A stretch of 20,829 nt of DNA from Saprospiraceae bacterium UBA2365 (GTDB lineage Bacteria; Bacteroidota; Bacteroidia; Chitinophagales; Saprospiraceae). The notes under the pieces are model-generated. The model ran no database searches. It was given only the letters and a program-made list of their open reading frames with translations, and was not told where the DNA came from. Every line of letters begins with the position of its first letter. The first letter of the stretch is position 1. This document shows positions 1 through 7,429 of this stretch, one piece after another. The stretch is taken from positions 136 through 20,964 of the forward strand of contig DDTL01000118.1 in the NCBI GenBank assembly GCA_002344345.1. The letters are read 5' to 3'. The translations under genes and the position numbers were made by a program.

Positions 1-58
1 TGGAAGTGATTCCGAAGAATACTACTAAAGCAGCGAATACAAAGAATAATTTTTTCAT
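1..58 (-). CDS. N-terminus of an exported protein, cut by the window edge
   Basis: Reading leftwards from an ATG at 58-56, the frame stays open to the edge and encodes MKKLFFVFAALVVFFGITS. This is a textbook signal-peptide start: two lysines followed by a long hydrophobic core. The rest of the protein lies outside the window, so its function cannot be named. It is divergent from hypF, with about 420 bp between the two starts. No clear ribosome binding site is visible, which is common in Bacteroidota. The call rests only on the 19 visible codons. Confidence 0.6.
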   Translation of the reverse strand, partial: MKKLFFVFAALVVFFGITS

Positions 59-178
59 GGTTTAAAATTTTTAAAAGGTTAACAATAATGCCATATAATA
101 TTCAATTGTGATGCCAATACGAAGGAATGAAATGTAATTCATTGTAATTCAGCGCTATAATATTTTTAAGCACAAAAA

Positions 179-220
179 CGAAGCATAAAACGTTCTTCGT
201 TTTCGAAGAATTATGCTTCG
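179..220. repeat. Hairpin with two-part stem
   Basis: The outer arms CGAAGCATAA (179-188) and TTATGCTTCG (211-220) are perfectly complementary. Inside them TTCTTCG (193-199) pairs with CGAAGAA (204-210) around a TTTT loop, leaving a 4-nt bulge (189-192). The stem is thus 17 bp in total. In the leftward direction it is followed by a run of Ts, so it could terminate or attenuate leftward transcription ahead of the exported protein. It could equally be a short genomic repeat. No gene reads into it from the right. Confidence 0.55.
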
Positions 221-345
221 GTTTTAAAGGAATTAAGTTGGATAATTTTGGCAGATGTTGATATTGGGATGTTTCATCTGGTTGGAAAATGGATCTATTA
301 ACTTATAATCCTGATGACAACAATAGAATATATTGGAATAGGTAT

Positions 346-353
346 TAAATTTG
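346..353 (+). promoter_or_regulatory. Possible -7 promoter box for hypF
   Basis: TAAATTTG matches the Bacteroidota -7 consensus TAnnTTTG exactly. No TTG is found 17-23 nt upstream, and the box is about 130 nt from the likely ATG. This is only a candidate. Confidence 0.25.
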
Positions 354-382
354 GAAAAAGAAAGAATAGAAGTATTTTGAAC

Positions 383-396
383 ATACGCAAACGTAT
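383..396. promoter_or_regulatory. Small inverted repeat upstream of hypF
   Basis: ATACG-CAAA-CGTAT is a perfect 5-bp dyad lying 87 bp before the hypF ATG. It could be an operator half-site pair or part of the leader. At this length it may be chance. Confidence 0.25.
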
Positions 397-482
397 TGGA
401 TATATTTTGTTTGATACGGGGTTTAACGCTTGTTTAAACCTGATTTACATTTTTTGAATTTATTGAAGGATTGGATATTAAA

Positions 483-2789
483 ATGAATACATACCATATA
501 CATATTACAGGACAAGTTCAGGGAGTGGGCTTCCGACCTTATGTCTATGTTTTGGCAAAAGACTTTGGACTTACCGGTTGGGTGAAAAATTCGATCGATG
601 GCGTACATATCGTCTTTAATGCAGAAATTACGATTGCAGATGATTTTTACAAAACAGTTTTAGAAAAAGCTCCGAGACTGGCAATAATAACAGATCATCA
701 CATGAAATCCATAGAAAATCAGTTGTTTACAGGTTTTAAAATCGATCATAGTGATGAAAATGGGTTGGCTGATTTACTGGTTACACCGGATTTTGCCATT
801 TGTCCGGATTGTCAGAATGAGATGAAAGATGCAAGGAACAGAAGGTACGGATATCCGTTTATCACATGCACCAATTGTGGGCCAAGGTTTTCTATCATAA
901 AGGCTTTGCCATATGACCGGCCATATACAACAATGGATAGCTTTCTGATGTGTCCGGATTGTAAAACTGAATACAATGATCCATATGACAGAAGATATTT
1001 TTCTCAAACCAATTCCTGTCCTGCCTGTACTGTCCGTATCCTGATCAAATCAAAAAATGCTGCCGGCGATTACGGGAAAATAAATACAGATAACCGGTTT
1101 GAGCAAATTGATTTGATCACTTCCTTTTTGGATAATGGGAAAATTCTCGCAATCAAGGGAATTGGTGGTTTTCTATTGGTTTGTGATGCAAACAATTCAT
1201 CAGTTATTAAAATACTGAGAGAAAGGAAACATCGTCCAACAAAGGCATTTGCGATAATGTATCCTGATACAGTAGCAGTCCAGCGAGATTTTATTGTCGG
1301 AGAAAATGCCCTGGAGCTAATGATCGGACCTGTTTCTCCCATTGTTTTATTAAGACCAATACCAGGTAAAAAACCGCATATTTGTTCAGAGCTGGTAGCA
1401 CCTCATTTAAGCAGGGTAGGTGTTATGCTTCCTTATACCCCATTATTTGACCTGATAATGCAATCATTTGGAAAACCGATCGTTGCCACCAGTGGAAATC
1501 TGTCAGGTTCGCCGATCGTTTTTGAGAATCATCTTGCAGAAGAATATTTGGGTAAAATAGCTGATGTAATCGTGGAGAATGACCGGGACATTGTCATTCC
1601 CCAGGATGATTCAGTGATACAATTTTCTGATCGATCCGGACAAAAGATCATCCTCCGGCGGTCAAGAGGAATGGCGCCGAATTATGTGGATGGTACTTTG
1701 GATCTGCCTCATGAACAGATATTGGCCGTAGGAGCAGAAATGAAGAGTACTTTTGCACATTTATTCAACCGGATTTTGTACATCAGCCAATATCTGGGAG
1801 ATCAGGCTACGTATGAGACCAAGCGTGTTTTTGAACAAAATGTCCGTCATTGCATCCGTTTGTTTGGATCGAAACCGGCGAGAATATTGCATGATCTTCA
1901 TCCCGGATATCTGTCTACTCAGTTTGCTGCAGAAATTGCGAAAAAAGATGGTATTTCTCTATATGGAATTCAGCACCACGAGGCACATTTTGCAGCGGTT
2001 TTGGGCGAGCATAAGCTTTTTGGTACTGATCATAAGGTTTTGGGAGTTATTTGGGATGGAGTAGGGTATGGTACGGACGGGCAAGTTTGGGGTGGAGAGT
2101 TTTTTGCATATCAACAGGGTAAAATCAACAGATTGTACCATGTTCCCTATTTTGACTTTATTCTGGGAGATAAAATGGCCAGAGAACCCAGAATATCTGC
2201 TTTGTCCATTTCCTCAAATGATGCGCAGCTGCTCGATATGATCCGGGAAAAATTCACGCGGACTGAATGGAGTGTATACCAAAAAATGATTGAAACCGGC
2301 ACTTACCTTAAAAGTTCCAGCATGGGTCGTTTTTTTGATGCGGCGGCTTCTCTGATTTTAGGTATTGACCGGCAAAGTTATGAAGGTGAAGCGGCTATGA
2401 TGCTTGAATCATGCGCGACAGAAGTTTTTCTGAGCGATCATTCTGAAAAAAAAGACTATTTGCAAGGATCAGAAACTCTGGAAACCGATGTATTGCGTAA
2501 TATTTTAAAAGGTGTTCGTTTTGATTTACAAAACGGATTGATTCAGGGACAAATTGCGCTGAATGTACATTATTCCCTGGTAATGTTGATCAAAAGAAAA
2601 GCGACTGAATTGGGGTTCAACCAACTGGCTTTGAGTGGTGGTGTTTTTCAGAATGCATTGTTGGCAGATTTGTTGATCGAAGAGTTGGGAGATACGTTTA
2701 CATTGTATTTTCACCAAAAACTATCGCCGAATGATGAATGCATTTCTTTTGGACAAATGATGCATCACATTTTCGTAGAGACCGAATAA
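483..2789 (+). CDS. hypF: Carbamoyltransferase HypF, [NiFe]-hydrogenase maturation
   Basis: HypF turns carbamoyl phosphate and ATP into carbamoyl-adenylate and passes the carbamoyl group to HypE, where it becomes the cyanide ligand of [NiFe]-hydrogenases. This is a cytoplasmic step. The full domain order is visible in 768 residues. There is an acylphosphatase domain (GQVQGVGFRPY, residues 10-20, catalytic Arg18). Two zinc fingers follow, made of four Cys pairs (CPDC 107, CTNC 129, CPDC 157, CPAC 179). After a YrdC-like domain (ERKHRPTKAF) comes a Kae1-like domain with the metal motif HHEAH and the late motif LSGGVFQNALLADLL. An in-frame TTG at 471 would add four residues. I prefer ATG 483 because the acylphosphatase strand begins right after it and an AGGA lies 12 nt upstream. 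No other hyp or hydrogenase gene is in the window. The gene is convergent with its downstream neighbour, 21 bp away. Confidence 0.95.
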   Translation: MNTYHIHITGQVQGVGFRPYVYVLAKDFGLTGWVKNSIDGVHIVFNAEITIADDFYKTVLEKAPRLAIITDHHMKSIENQLFTGFKIDHSDENGLADLLVTPDFAICPDCQNEMKDARNRRYGYPFITCTNCGPRFSIIKALPYDRPYTTMDSFLMCPDCKTEYNDPYDRRYFSQTNSCPACTVRILIKSKNAAGDYGKINTDNRFEQIDLITSFLDNGKILAIKGIGGFLLVCDANNSSVIKILRERKHRPTKAFAIMYPDTVAVQRDFIVGENALELMIGPVSPIVLLRPIPGKKPHICSELVAPHLSRVGVMLPYTPLFDLIMQSFGKPIVATSGNLSGSPIVFENHLAEEYLGKIADVIVENDRDIVIPQDDSVIQFSDRSGQKIILRRSRGMAPNYVDGTLDLPHEQILAVGAEMKSTFAHLFNRILYISQYLGDQATYETKRVFEQNVRHCIRLFGSKPARILHDLHPGYLSTQFAAEIAKKDGISLYGIQHHEAHFAAVLGEHKLFGTDHKVLGVIWDGVGYGTDGQVWGGEFFAYQQGKINRLYHVPYFDFILGDKMAREPRISALSISSNDAQLLDMIREKFTRTEWSVYQKMIETGTYLKSSSMGRFFDAAASLILGIDRQSYEGEAAMMLESCATEVFLSDHSEKKDYLQGSETLETDVLRNILKGVRFDLQNGLIQGQIALNVHYSLVMLIKRKATELGFNQLALSGGVFQNALLADLLIEELGDTFTLYFHQKLSPNDECISFGQMMHHIFVETE

Positions 2790-2810
2790 TATGCTGACAA
2801 TCAAAAAGGC

Positions 2811-4592
2811 TTATTCCCTGCTGGAATAGAACCGGTCGAGCAGGGAGCCATCATTTACCTCCTTGCCAAGTGATTCAATGATATTGACTGGTACATTAAA
2901 AATGTCGAGAACGATGAGTCCGTCGAGGCAGTTATTGAATTTTGGATCTACATTGAAACCGGCTATTCTGGCATTCAGTTTAAGGTATTTTTTGAGCAAC
3001 ACCGGAATGCCGGAATTGATTTGGTCAAGTTCGCCGACGAGATTGTCCAGTTTATTCAGATCATGACCTGAGTCTTCAGCCAAAGCGTTTATATTCTCTG
3101 CACTGGACAGGAACCTGAATGATTTTTTTGGTTTGATATGCGTGGCCAGTTCTTCGCATAAATAATGATTGGTGATCGTTTTGATGATCAGCTCTTTAGA
3201 TACAGAAGAATAATTATTGCTGATACTGACGGGTCCGATCAGGTAACGATACTGGTTGTTTTTGAGCAGGAAATATAATATTCCTTTCCACAACAGGAAT
3301 AAAGGCATCGGTTTTCTCTGGTAATCTTTCACCACAAAAGATCTGCCCAACTCAACAGATTGGTGAAGCACAGGATCCAAAGCTTCATTCAATTGGAATA
3401 ATGAATTAAGGTAAAATCCGCTTCTGCCATACCTGAACATGATTTCCTGGCCCAAACCAAGTCTGTACGCTCCAACCAAACTTTGGTTTTCTTCATCCCA
3501 AATAAACATCTGATGGTAATATAAATCATATTCATCCAGGTCAATGCTGTGGTTTGACCCTTCTCCGACTTCTCTGAAAGTTATCTCGCGCAACCTGCCA
3601 ATCTCCCTGATAATATTTGGGATGACTGTTGAAGGTGCACAAAATACATGGTATTCCTTGATGTTGAAAAGCAGGTAATTTTTTTTGAGACCCAATATTT
3701 CCTTCTGGATCAGTTTGGGCTGGACAGGTTCCACGATTTTTTCAGGTTTTGATTTAGGCAGCAGGTTTTTGAAAAAATAAAACCTGATTTTCTGGTTATT
3801 TTCCAGCCCGTAGGTTTTTGCCCGAAGAAATCGAGAAAATGTATCGGTTTGTTCAAATTTTTGCTGATCGGCAACGGACATGGGTTTACCTATCCTTGCG
3901 GTGACTGATTTGTTCTTAAGATGGAAAAGCTCTATTGGAAGGCTGGCATTTTTAATGGGATCCGGAATATCCATATTGATTTTGATCATCCTTTTCCTTT
4001 TTACCTGAAAAAAGAAAGGCACCACAGGAACCTGGACTTTTTTGATGAAGTCCACGATGTCGATGTTCCATGCTTTATCGTATATCAGTTTTGAAGCTGC
4101 CTCAAAAGAACTCGTATTTCCGGTTGGGAAAATACACAATATGCCATTTTCCTCCAGGTGTTTATGCGCGGAAGAGTTATTGGTTGAGTTTTTTTCCAGG
4201 TCTTTAATGTCGATAAAGAATTTTTCTACGTTACTTATTTTCGTAAATAAAGGGTTGGAAACCACTTTGATATCCTTTCTGACGAATGAAATCAGGTAAA
4301 TAAGCATCAGTGCATCCAATCCTCCAAGCGGATGGTTGGAAGTGACGATCACAGGACCTGTTGCGGGAATTCTTTTGAGTTCATTTTCGTTGTAGATCAG
4401 TTTTATTTTGAGTTGGCTGATCAATACTTCAATGAAAGCCAGTCCCTGGAGTTCATGGATTTTTTCATACAAATCGTTTAGCCGGTGGAAACTGAGAATC
4501 CGCATAAGGAAACGAACAAAAAACTCACCACCGAAATATTGGAGGGTCGGATTGGATTGAACGAAGTCTTTTGGGTCGATCAGCTTGGTCAT
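2811..4592 (-). CDS. Fused O-acyltransferase / N-acyltransferase for amino-acid lipids (OlsF-like)
   Basis: The protein has 593 residues in two parts. Residues about 60-270 are a PlsC-type lysophospholipid acyltransferase: the block NHPLGGLD (86-93) gives the catalytic His and Asp with the spacing usual in the hemolysin-like branch, and FPTGNTSSF (from 155) is the second acyltransferase motif. The C-terminal half is a GNAT-like N-acyltransferase (GAYRLGLG, then VELGRSFV...YQRKPMPLFLLW), as in OlsB/COG3176. Known fusions of this type (OlsF) make ornithine lipids in Flavobacterium and Serratia, and related Bacteroidota enzymes make glycine lipids. The amino acid used here cannot be read from sequence. 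It should act at the inner face of the cytoplasmic membrane. It appears monocistronic, tail to tail with hypF. The function is firm at the level of acyltransferase fusion and inferred for the lipid product. Confidence 0.8.
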   Translation of the reverse strand: MTKLIDPKDFVQSNPTLQYFGGEFFVRFLMRILSFHRLNDLYEKIHELQGLAFIEVLISQLKIKLIYNENELKRIPATGPVIVTSNHPLGGLDALMLIYLISFVRKDIKVVSNPLFTKISNVEKFFIDIKDLEKNSTNNSSAHKHLEENGILCIFPTGNTSSFEAASKLIYDKAWNIDIVDFIKKVQVPVVPFFFQVKRKRMIKINMDIPDPIKNASLPIELFHLKNKSVTARIGKPMSVADQQKFEQTDTFSRFLRAKTYGLENNQKIRFYFFKNLLPKSKPEKIVEPVQPKLIQKEILGLKKNYLLFNIKEYHVFCAPSTVIPNIIREIGRLREITFREVGEGSNHSIDLDEYDLYYHQMFIWDEENQSLVGAYRLGLGQEIMFRYGRSGFYLNSLFQLNEALDPVLHQSVELGRSFVVKDYQRKPMPLFLLWKGILYFLLKNNQYRYLIGPVSISNNYSSVSKELIIKTITNHYLCEELATHIKPKKSFRFLSSAENINALAEDSGHDLNKLDNLVGELDQINSGIPVLLKKYLKLNARIAGFNVDPKFNNCLDGLIVLDIFNVPVNIIESLGKEVNDGSLLDRFYSSRE

Positions 4593-4718
4593 TTAAAACA
4601 TTTCATTTGAAAGTTGATCAGAATATGTCATTTGCCTGATGAAGAATAAAACTCACAAGATACGGGTAAAAGCAGGTGTTTTAAAGAAATCAATATAAAA
4701 ATAATGTAAAATTTTAGC
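4593..4718. other. Short intergenic spacer
   Basis: An AT-rich stretch between the start of the acyltransferase gene and the first palindromic element. Its promoter should be here, but I find no exact TAnnTTTG match. Confidence 0.4.
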
Positions 4719-4877
4719 TTGAGTATGCTCCGTAAAGTCTTTGCCCCCTAAAAGGGAACTTTTAATTTGTTGATTTTACATCGTTTCCCTTTAGTCTTGT
4801 GCTGATCAATAACGTCAGTAACTTGGGGCAAAAAACGATTGAAAATCAACAAATTGGACATTTCGAAGCAGCATCAG
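4719..4877. mobile_element. Palindromic MITE-like element, copy 1
   Basis: About 159 bp with degenerate terminal inverted repeats: the left end starts TTGAGTATGCTCCGTAAAGT, and the right end ends in the complement of CTGATGCTGCTTCGAAATGT. Inside is a perfect 14-bp inverted repeat, AATTTGTTGATTTT (4764-4777) with its complement at 4842-4855, and a small hairpin CCCT-AAA-AGGG (4746-4756). Over about 107 bp it aligns without gaps to the copy at 9588-9814, roughly 88% identical by eye. There is no coding capacity, so it would be a non-autonomous element or a structured repeat. The ends are more eroded than in copy 2, which suggests an older insertion. Confidence 0.8.
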
Positions 4878-4986
4878 GCTTTATTAGAACATTATCATTA
4901 GCATCATTATGACAGATGAAATAATTCCATCGTTAAGGCCAGGGATAACGGGTTTTAATTCAATCTGGACCGGAAAAAATGAAGGC
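4878..4986. other. Spacer between element and terminator
   Basis: Non-coding sequence. A rightward 69-codon frame starting at 4909 runs across the terminator and into the antisense of the next gene, and is judged spurious. Confidence 0.4.
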
Positions 4987-5015
4987 AAAAAAAAAGGCCG
5001 GAACACGCCGGCCTT
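4987..5015 (-). terminator. Strong intrinsic terminator
   Basis: On the minus strand, AAGGCCGG and CCGGCCTT form a perfect 8-bp GC-rich stem around a 6-nt loop, followed at once by nine Ts. It starts 8 bp after the stop codon of the cyclic-diphosphoglycerate synthetase homologue (5024), so it ends that transcript. Confidence 0.9.
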
Positions 5016-5023
5016 AATATTTA

Positions 5024-6355
5024 TCAGCGTTTGGAAGCGAAATCATCGATCATTTGTTCGAGCGATGGTTCGCCGATGCTTTGCAGGTCATAATGTACTC
5101 TGGTGTAAGGATGTTTGATGTTTACGATCCTTGACAAATCTATCGGAGTACCAATCACTACGGCGTCACAAACTGTATTGTTGATCGTTGTTTCCAGATC
5201 CCTGAGTTGTTGCTCGCTGTATCCCATGGCAGGCAGCAAAGAACCGATGCCAGGATATATTTCAAAGGTTTCTGCCAGTTTTCCCGCGAGGAAAGGCCTT
5301 GGGTCGATCAATTCAGCTGCTCCGAATTTTTTGGCAGCAACTGTTCCGGCGCCTATTTTCATTCCACCATGAGTCAATGTAGGACCGTCTTCCACCACCA
5401 ACACTCGTTTGCCTTTGATCAAGCCTGGGTTGTCAACTCTGATCGGTGAGGCGGCATCAATCACAGTGGCTTTTGGATTGAGTCTTTCAATGTTTTCTCT
5501 GACCATCTGGATATCATCTGGTGCGGCACTGTCAATTTTGTTGATGATGATGCCATCTGCCAAAAGTACATTCACTTCTCCCGGATAATATAAGCTTTCA
5601 TGACCCGGTCTCAGCGGATCCACCAATGTCAGGTAAAGGTCAGCATGATAGAAGGAGAAGTCATTGTTGCCACCATCCCAAAGGATCACGTCGCATCCGT
5701 CGGGGTCATTTTCTGCTGCCCTGAGGATGGCTTCATAATCCACTCCTGCATAAATCACATTTCCTCTGACGATATGTGGTTCGTATTCTTCCATTTCTTC
5801 GATGGTACATTCGTGTTTTACCAGGTCGTCAAGTACGGCAAAACGCTGTACAGCCTGTTTGGCCAGATCGCCATAAGGCATGGGATGCCTCACTGCGACA
5901 ACTTTGAGCCCTTTTTCCATCAGTAATTCAATCACTTTACGGGTGGTCTGACTTTTACCAACACCTGTTCTGACTGCTGTGATGGCGATCAATGGTTTGG
6001 TGCTTTTGATCATGGTGTGCTCGGTTCCAAGCAACATATAGCTTGCACCTGCTGCATTCACTTTTGCACTCATGGACATCACTTTGTTGTAAGTTACATC
6101 ACTGTATGAAAATACACAGAATTCAACATTATGTTTTTTGATAAGCTCTGTCAATTGCTCTTCAGCAAAAATCGGGATCCCTTCCGGATATAATTTTCCT
6201 GCAAGGACAGCAGGATATTTTCTGCCGTCAATGTCGGGAATCTGTGCTGCTGTAAATGCCACAACTTCGTACGCTTCGTTGTCCCTGAAATAAGTGTTGA
6301 AATTGTGAAAGTCTCTTCCCGCTGCTCCGATGATGATCACTTTCTTCTTTGCCAT
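5024..6355 (-). CDS. Cyclic 2,3-diphosphoglycerate synthetase family P-loop protein
   Basis: A 443-residue cytoplasmic protein of the family typified by archaeal cyclic 2,3-diphosphoglycerate synthetase, which closes 2,3-bisphosphoglycerate into its cyclic anhydride with ATP. Residues 1-120 form a Rossmann-like domain (KKVIIIGAAGRDFHNFN). A P-loop domain follows with Walker A TGVGKSQTTR (130-139), WDGGNNDF (226-233), a G4-like NKID (272-275) and the conserved block EDGPTLTHGGMKIGAG (322-337). All the nucleotide-binding motifs look intact. The product is known as a thermoprotective solute in methanogens; in mesophilic bacteria the role of this family is unproven, so the reaction is assigned by family only. 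The ATG at 6355 leads directly into the first beta strand, with GGATT just upstream. A terminator follows the stop closely. The gene lies downstream of the ostA/batE pair on the same strand but about 310 bp away, so it is probably a separate unit. Confidence 0.8.
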   Translation of the reverse strand: MAKKKVIIIGAAGRDFHNFNTYFRDNEAYEVVAFTAAQIPDIDGRKYPAVLAGKLYPEGIPIFAEEQLTELIKKHNVEFCVFSYSDVTYNKVMSMSAKVNAAGASYMLLGTEHTMIKSTKPLIAITAVRTGVGKSQTTRKVIELLMEKGLKVVAVRHPMPYGDLAKQAVQRFAVLDDLVKHECTIEEMEEYEPHIVRGNVIYAGVDYEAILRAAENDPDGCDVILWDGGNNDFSFYHADLYLTLVDPLRPGHESLYYPGEVNVLLADGIIINKIDSAAPDDIQMVRENIERLNPKATVIDAASPIRVDNPGLIKGKRVLVVEDGPTLTHGGMKIGAGTVAAKKFGAAELIDPRPFLAGKLAETFEIYPGIGSLLPAMGYSEQQLRDLETTINNTVCDAVVIGTPIDLSRIVNIKHPYTRVHYDLQSIGEPSLEQMIDDFASKR

Positions 6356-6431
6356 AATCCAAATATTTTTTTGTTATTTATTAAATTTTACCATATCAAT
6401 CCAACTAATTGATTGAAATTAGTTCATGCCC

Positions 6432-6439
6432 CAAATTTA
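6432..6439 (-). promoter_or_regulatory. Possible -7 box for the diphosphoglycerate-synthetase homologue
   Basis: On the minus strand this reads TAAATTTG, an exact match to TAnnTTTG, 76 bp before the ATG at 6355. No convincing TTG sits at the -33 distance. Confidence 0.3.
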
Positions 6440-6513
6440 ATTCTATTTTTTGGATTAATTAAGCGTTGGTCATTTTTTTTCTGTCAAAAACGATGGAGGA
6501 GATGGATTTTGGG

Positions 6514-6607
6514 AATTTGGAAACGGGATAATTTGGAAACGGGATAATTTGGAAACGGGATAATTTGGAAATGAGGTAATTTGGAAATTTGAAAATGAGG
6601 CAATTTG
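6514..6607. repeat. 16-bp tandem repeat tract
   Basis: The unit AATTTGGAAACGGGAT occurs three times perfectly (6514-6561), then a diverged unit (6562-6577) and a longer variant of 24 bp (6578-6601), followed by AATTTG. Perfect neighbouring units suggest recent slippage, so copy number may vary between strains. It is non-coding. Confidence 0.9.
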
Positions 6608-6647
6608 AACATCAGAACATCAGAACATCAGAACATCAGAACATCAG
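6608..6647. repeat. 8-bp tandem repeat, five copies
   Basis: AACATCAG is repeated five times without a mismatch, directly after the 16-bp tract and 21 bp beyond the stop of the batE-like gene. It is a simple microsatellite, with no spacers and no leader. Confidence 0.95.
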
Positions 6648-6667
6648 ATCATTGGATCATCACAAAA

Positions 6668-7429
6668 CTAAATCTTTTCCATACTTACATTTTTAACCCA
6701 GCAGGTATCCTGATTGATCAGTTCAAGCTTCAGCCAACCTTCCTGACTTTCCTTAACCCAAACCTTTGAACCCGCTTTGAGCAAATAGCTTTGTTCACTG
6801 CCTTCCTCTGGTTTTTCAAAAGCTGACACTTCTTCCATCAGGATCCGGGCATCACCGGATTTTATCATTTGTGTACCTTTCATCGCCGCAGCAAAAAAAA
6901 GAATTACGAGTAGAGCAGATAATATCGCAATCCATCTGGCGGGTTTGAGCAGTTTTGTGCGCTTTCTGAAAAGCATAACAAACATGGCCAGCAAAAAAAC
7001 AAAGATCAGGAGCAAGGTCATGACCGCAAAAAAATCGGGGTGCATCGACAGGTAAAAGGATTCCCACCAGCTGAAAATAAAGAATTTTTCGAGTTCATAG
7101 ACCTCGTGATCCACTCTTGCGTTCACTACCTCCAGATTGTGGCGCACCTCTTTATTGCCAGGAGAAAGTTTCAGCGCTTTTTCAAAATATAGCACTGCTT
7201 CAGGAAATCTGTCGGAGTGATAACAGGCAAGTCCCAGGTTATTGTACAAACTGACGCTTTCTTTGTCTTCAGCAAGTATCTGCTTGTATTGAGCAATGGC
7301 ATCATCATAAGCGTTTTTTTGCAACCATGCATTCGCTGTTTTCATTTTTTCTACAGGACTGCCTGTGAATATGAATGGAGCGAAAAAAATGAGTGTAATG
7401 GACAGTAAAATATATCTACTTGTTTTCAT
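6668..7429 (-). CDS. BatE-like TPR protein with two membrane helices and SH3-like domain
   Basis: With the start at 7429 the protein has 253 residues: a signal-peptide-like helix (about 5-23), TPR repeats (about 30-100, with NNLGLACY and EAVLYFEKALKLSPGN), two membrane helices (about 130-155 and 165-185) and a C-terminal bacterial SH3-like domain (LKAGSKVWVKESQEGWLKLE). This layout is that of BatE, a part of the Bacteroidota Bat (aerotolerance-related) proteins. The frame is open up to 7537, but the upstream part is basic, lacks a signal and lies inside the ostA-like gene. ATGs at 7441, 7435 and 7429 are all possible; 7429 puts the signal peptide at the N-terminus and overlaps the upstream gene by 14 bp, implying translational coupling. 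The other bat genes are not here, so a distinct TPR/SH3 role is possible. Confidence 0.75.
   Translation of the reverse strand: MKTSRYILLSITLIFFAPFIFTGSPVEKMKTANAWLQKNAYDDAIAQYKQILAEDKESVSLYNNLGLACYHSDRFPEAVLYFEKALKLSPGNKEVRHNLEVVNARVDHEVYELEKFFIFSWWESFYLSMHPDFFAVMTLLLIFVFLLAMFVMLFRKRTKLLKPARWIAILSALLVILFFAAAMKGTQMIKSGDARILMEEVSAFEKPEEGSEQSYLLKAGSKVWVKESQEGWLKLELINQDTCWVKNVSMEKI

Larger units (their letters stand above)
59..482. other. Divergent intergenic region before hypF
   Basis: No gene is seen here. It holds a strong imperfect hairpin (179-220), a small inverted repeat (383-396) and a -7-like box (346-353). Promoters for both the leftward exported protein and hypF should lie in it. It also has a short direct repeat, TGTAATTCA, around 133-151. 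The 61-codon antisense frame over 423-608 overlaps the start of hypF and looks like chance. Confidence 0.6.
6356..6667. other. Intergenic region with -7 box and tandem repeats
   Basis: It separates the batE-like gene from the diphosphoglycerate-synthetase homologue. The left part is AT-rich and likely holds the latter's promoter. The right part (6514-6647) is a tract of short tandem repeats, listed separately. Confidence 0.6.

Noticed and set aside
471..482. TTG start four codons upstream for hypF
   Set aside because: The AGGA would touch the TTG with no spacing, and the family begins at the strand after ATG 483.
5600..5926. 108-codon plus-strand frame opposite the diphosphoglycerate-synthetase homologue
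   Set aside because: It lies entirely antisense to conserved P-loop domain sequence and shows no motif of its own.
6608..6647. Five equal 8-bp repeats as a possible CRISPR remnant
   Set aside because: Units are too short, have no spacers, and no cas gene is present; it is a microsatellite.
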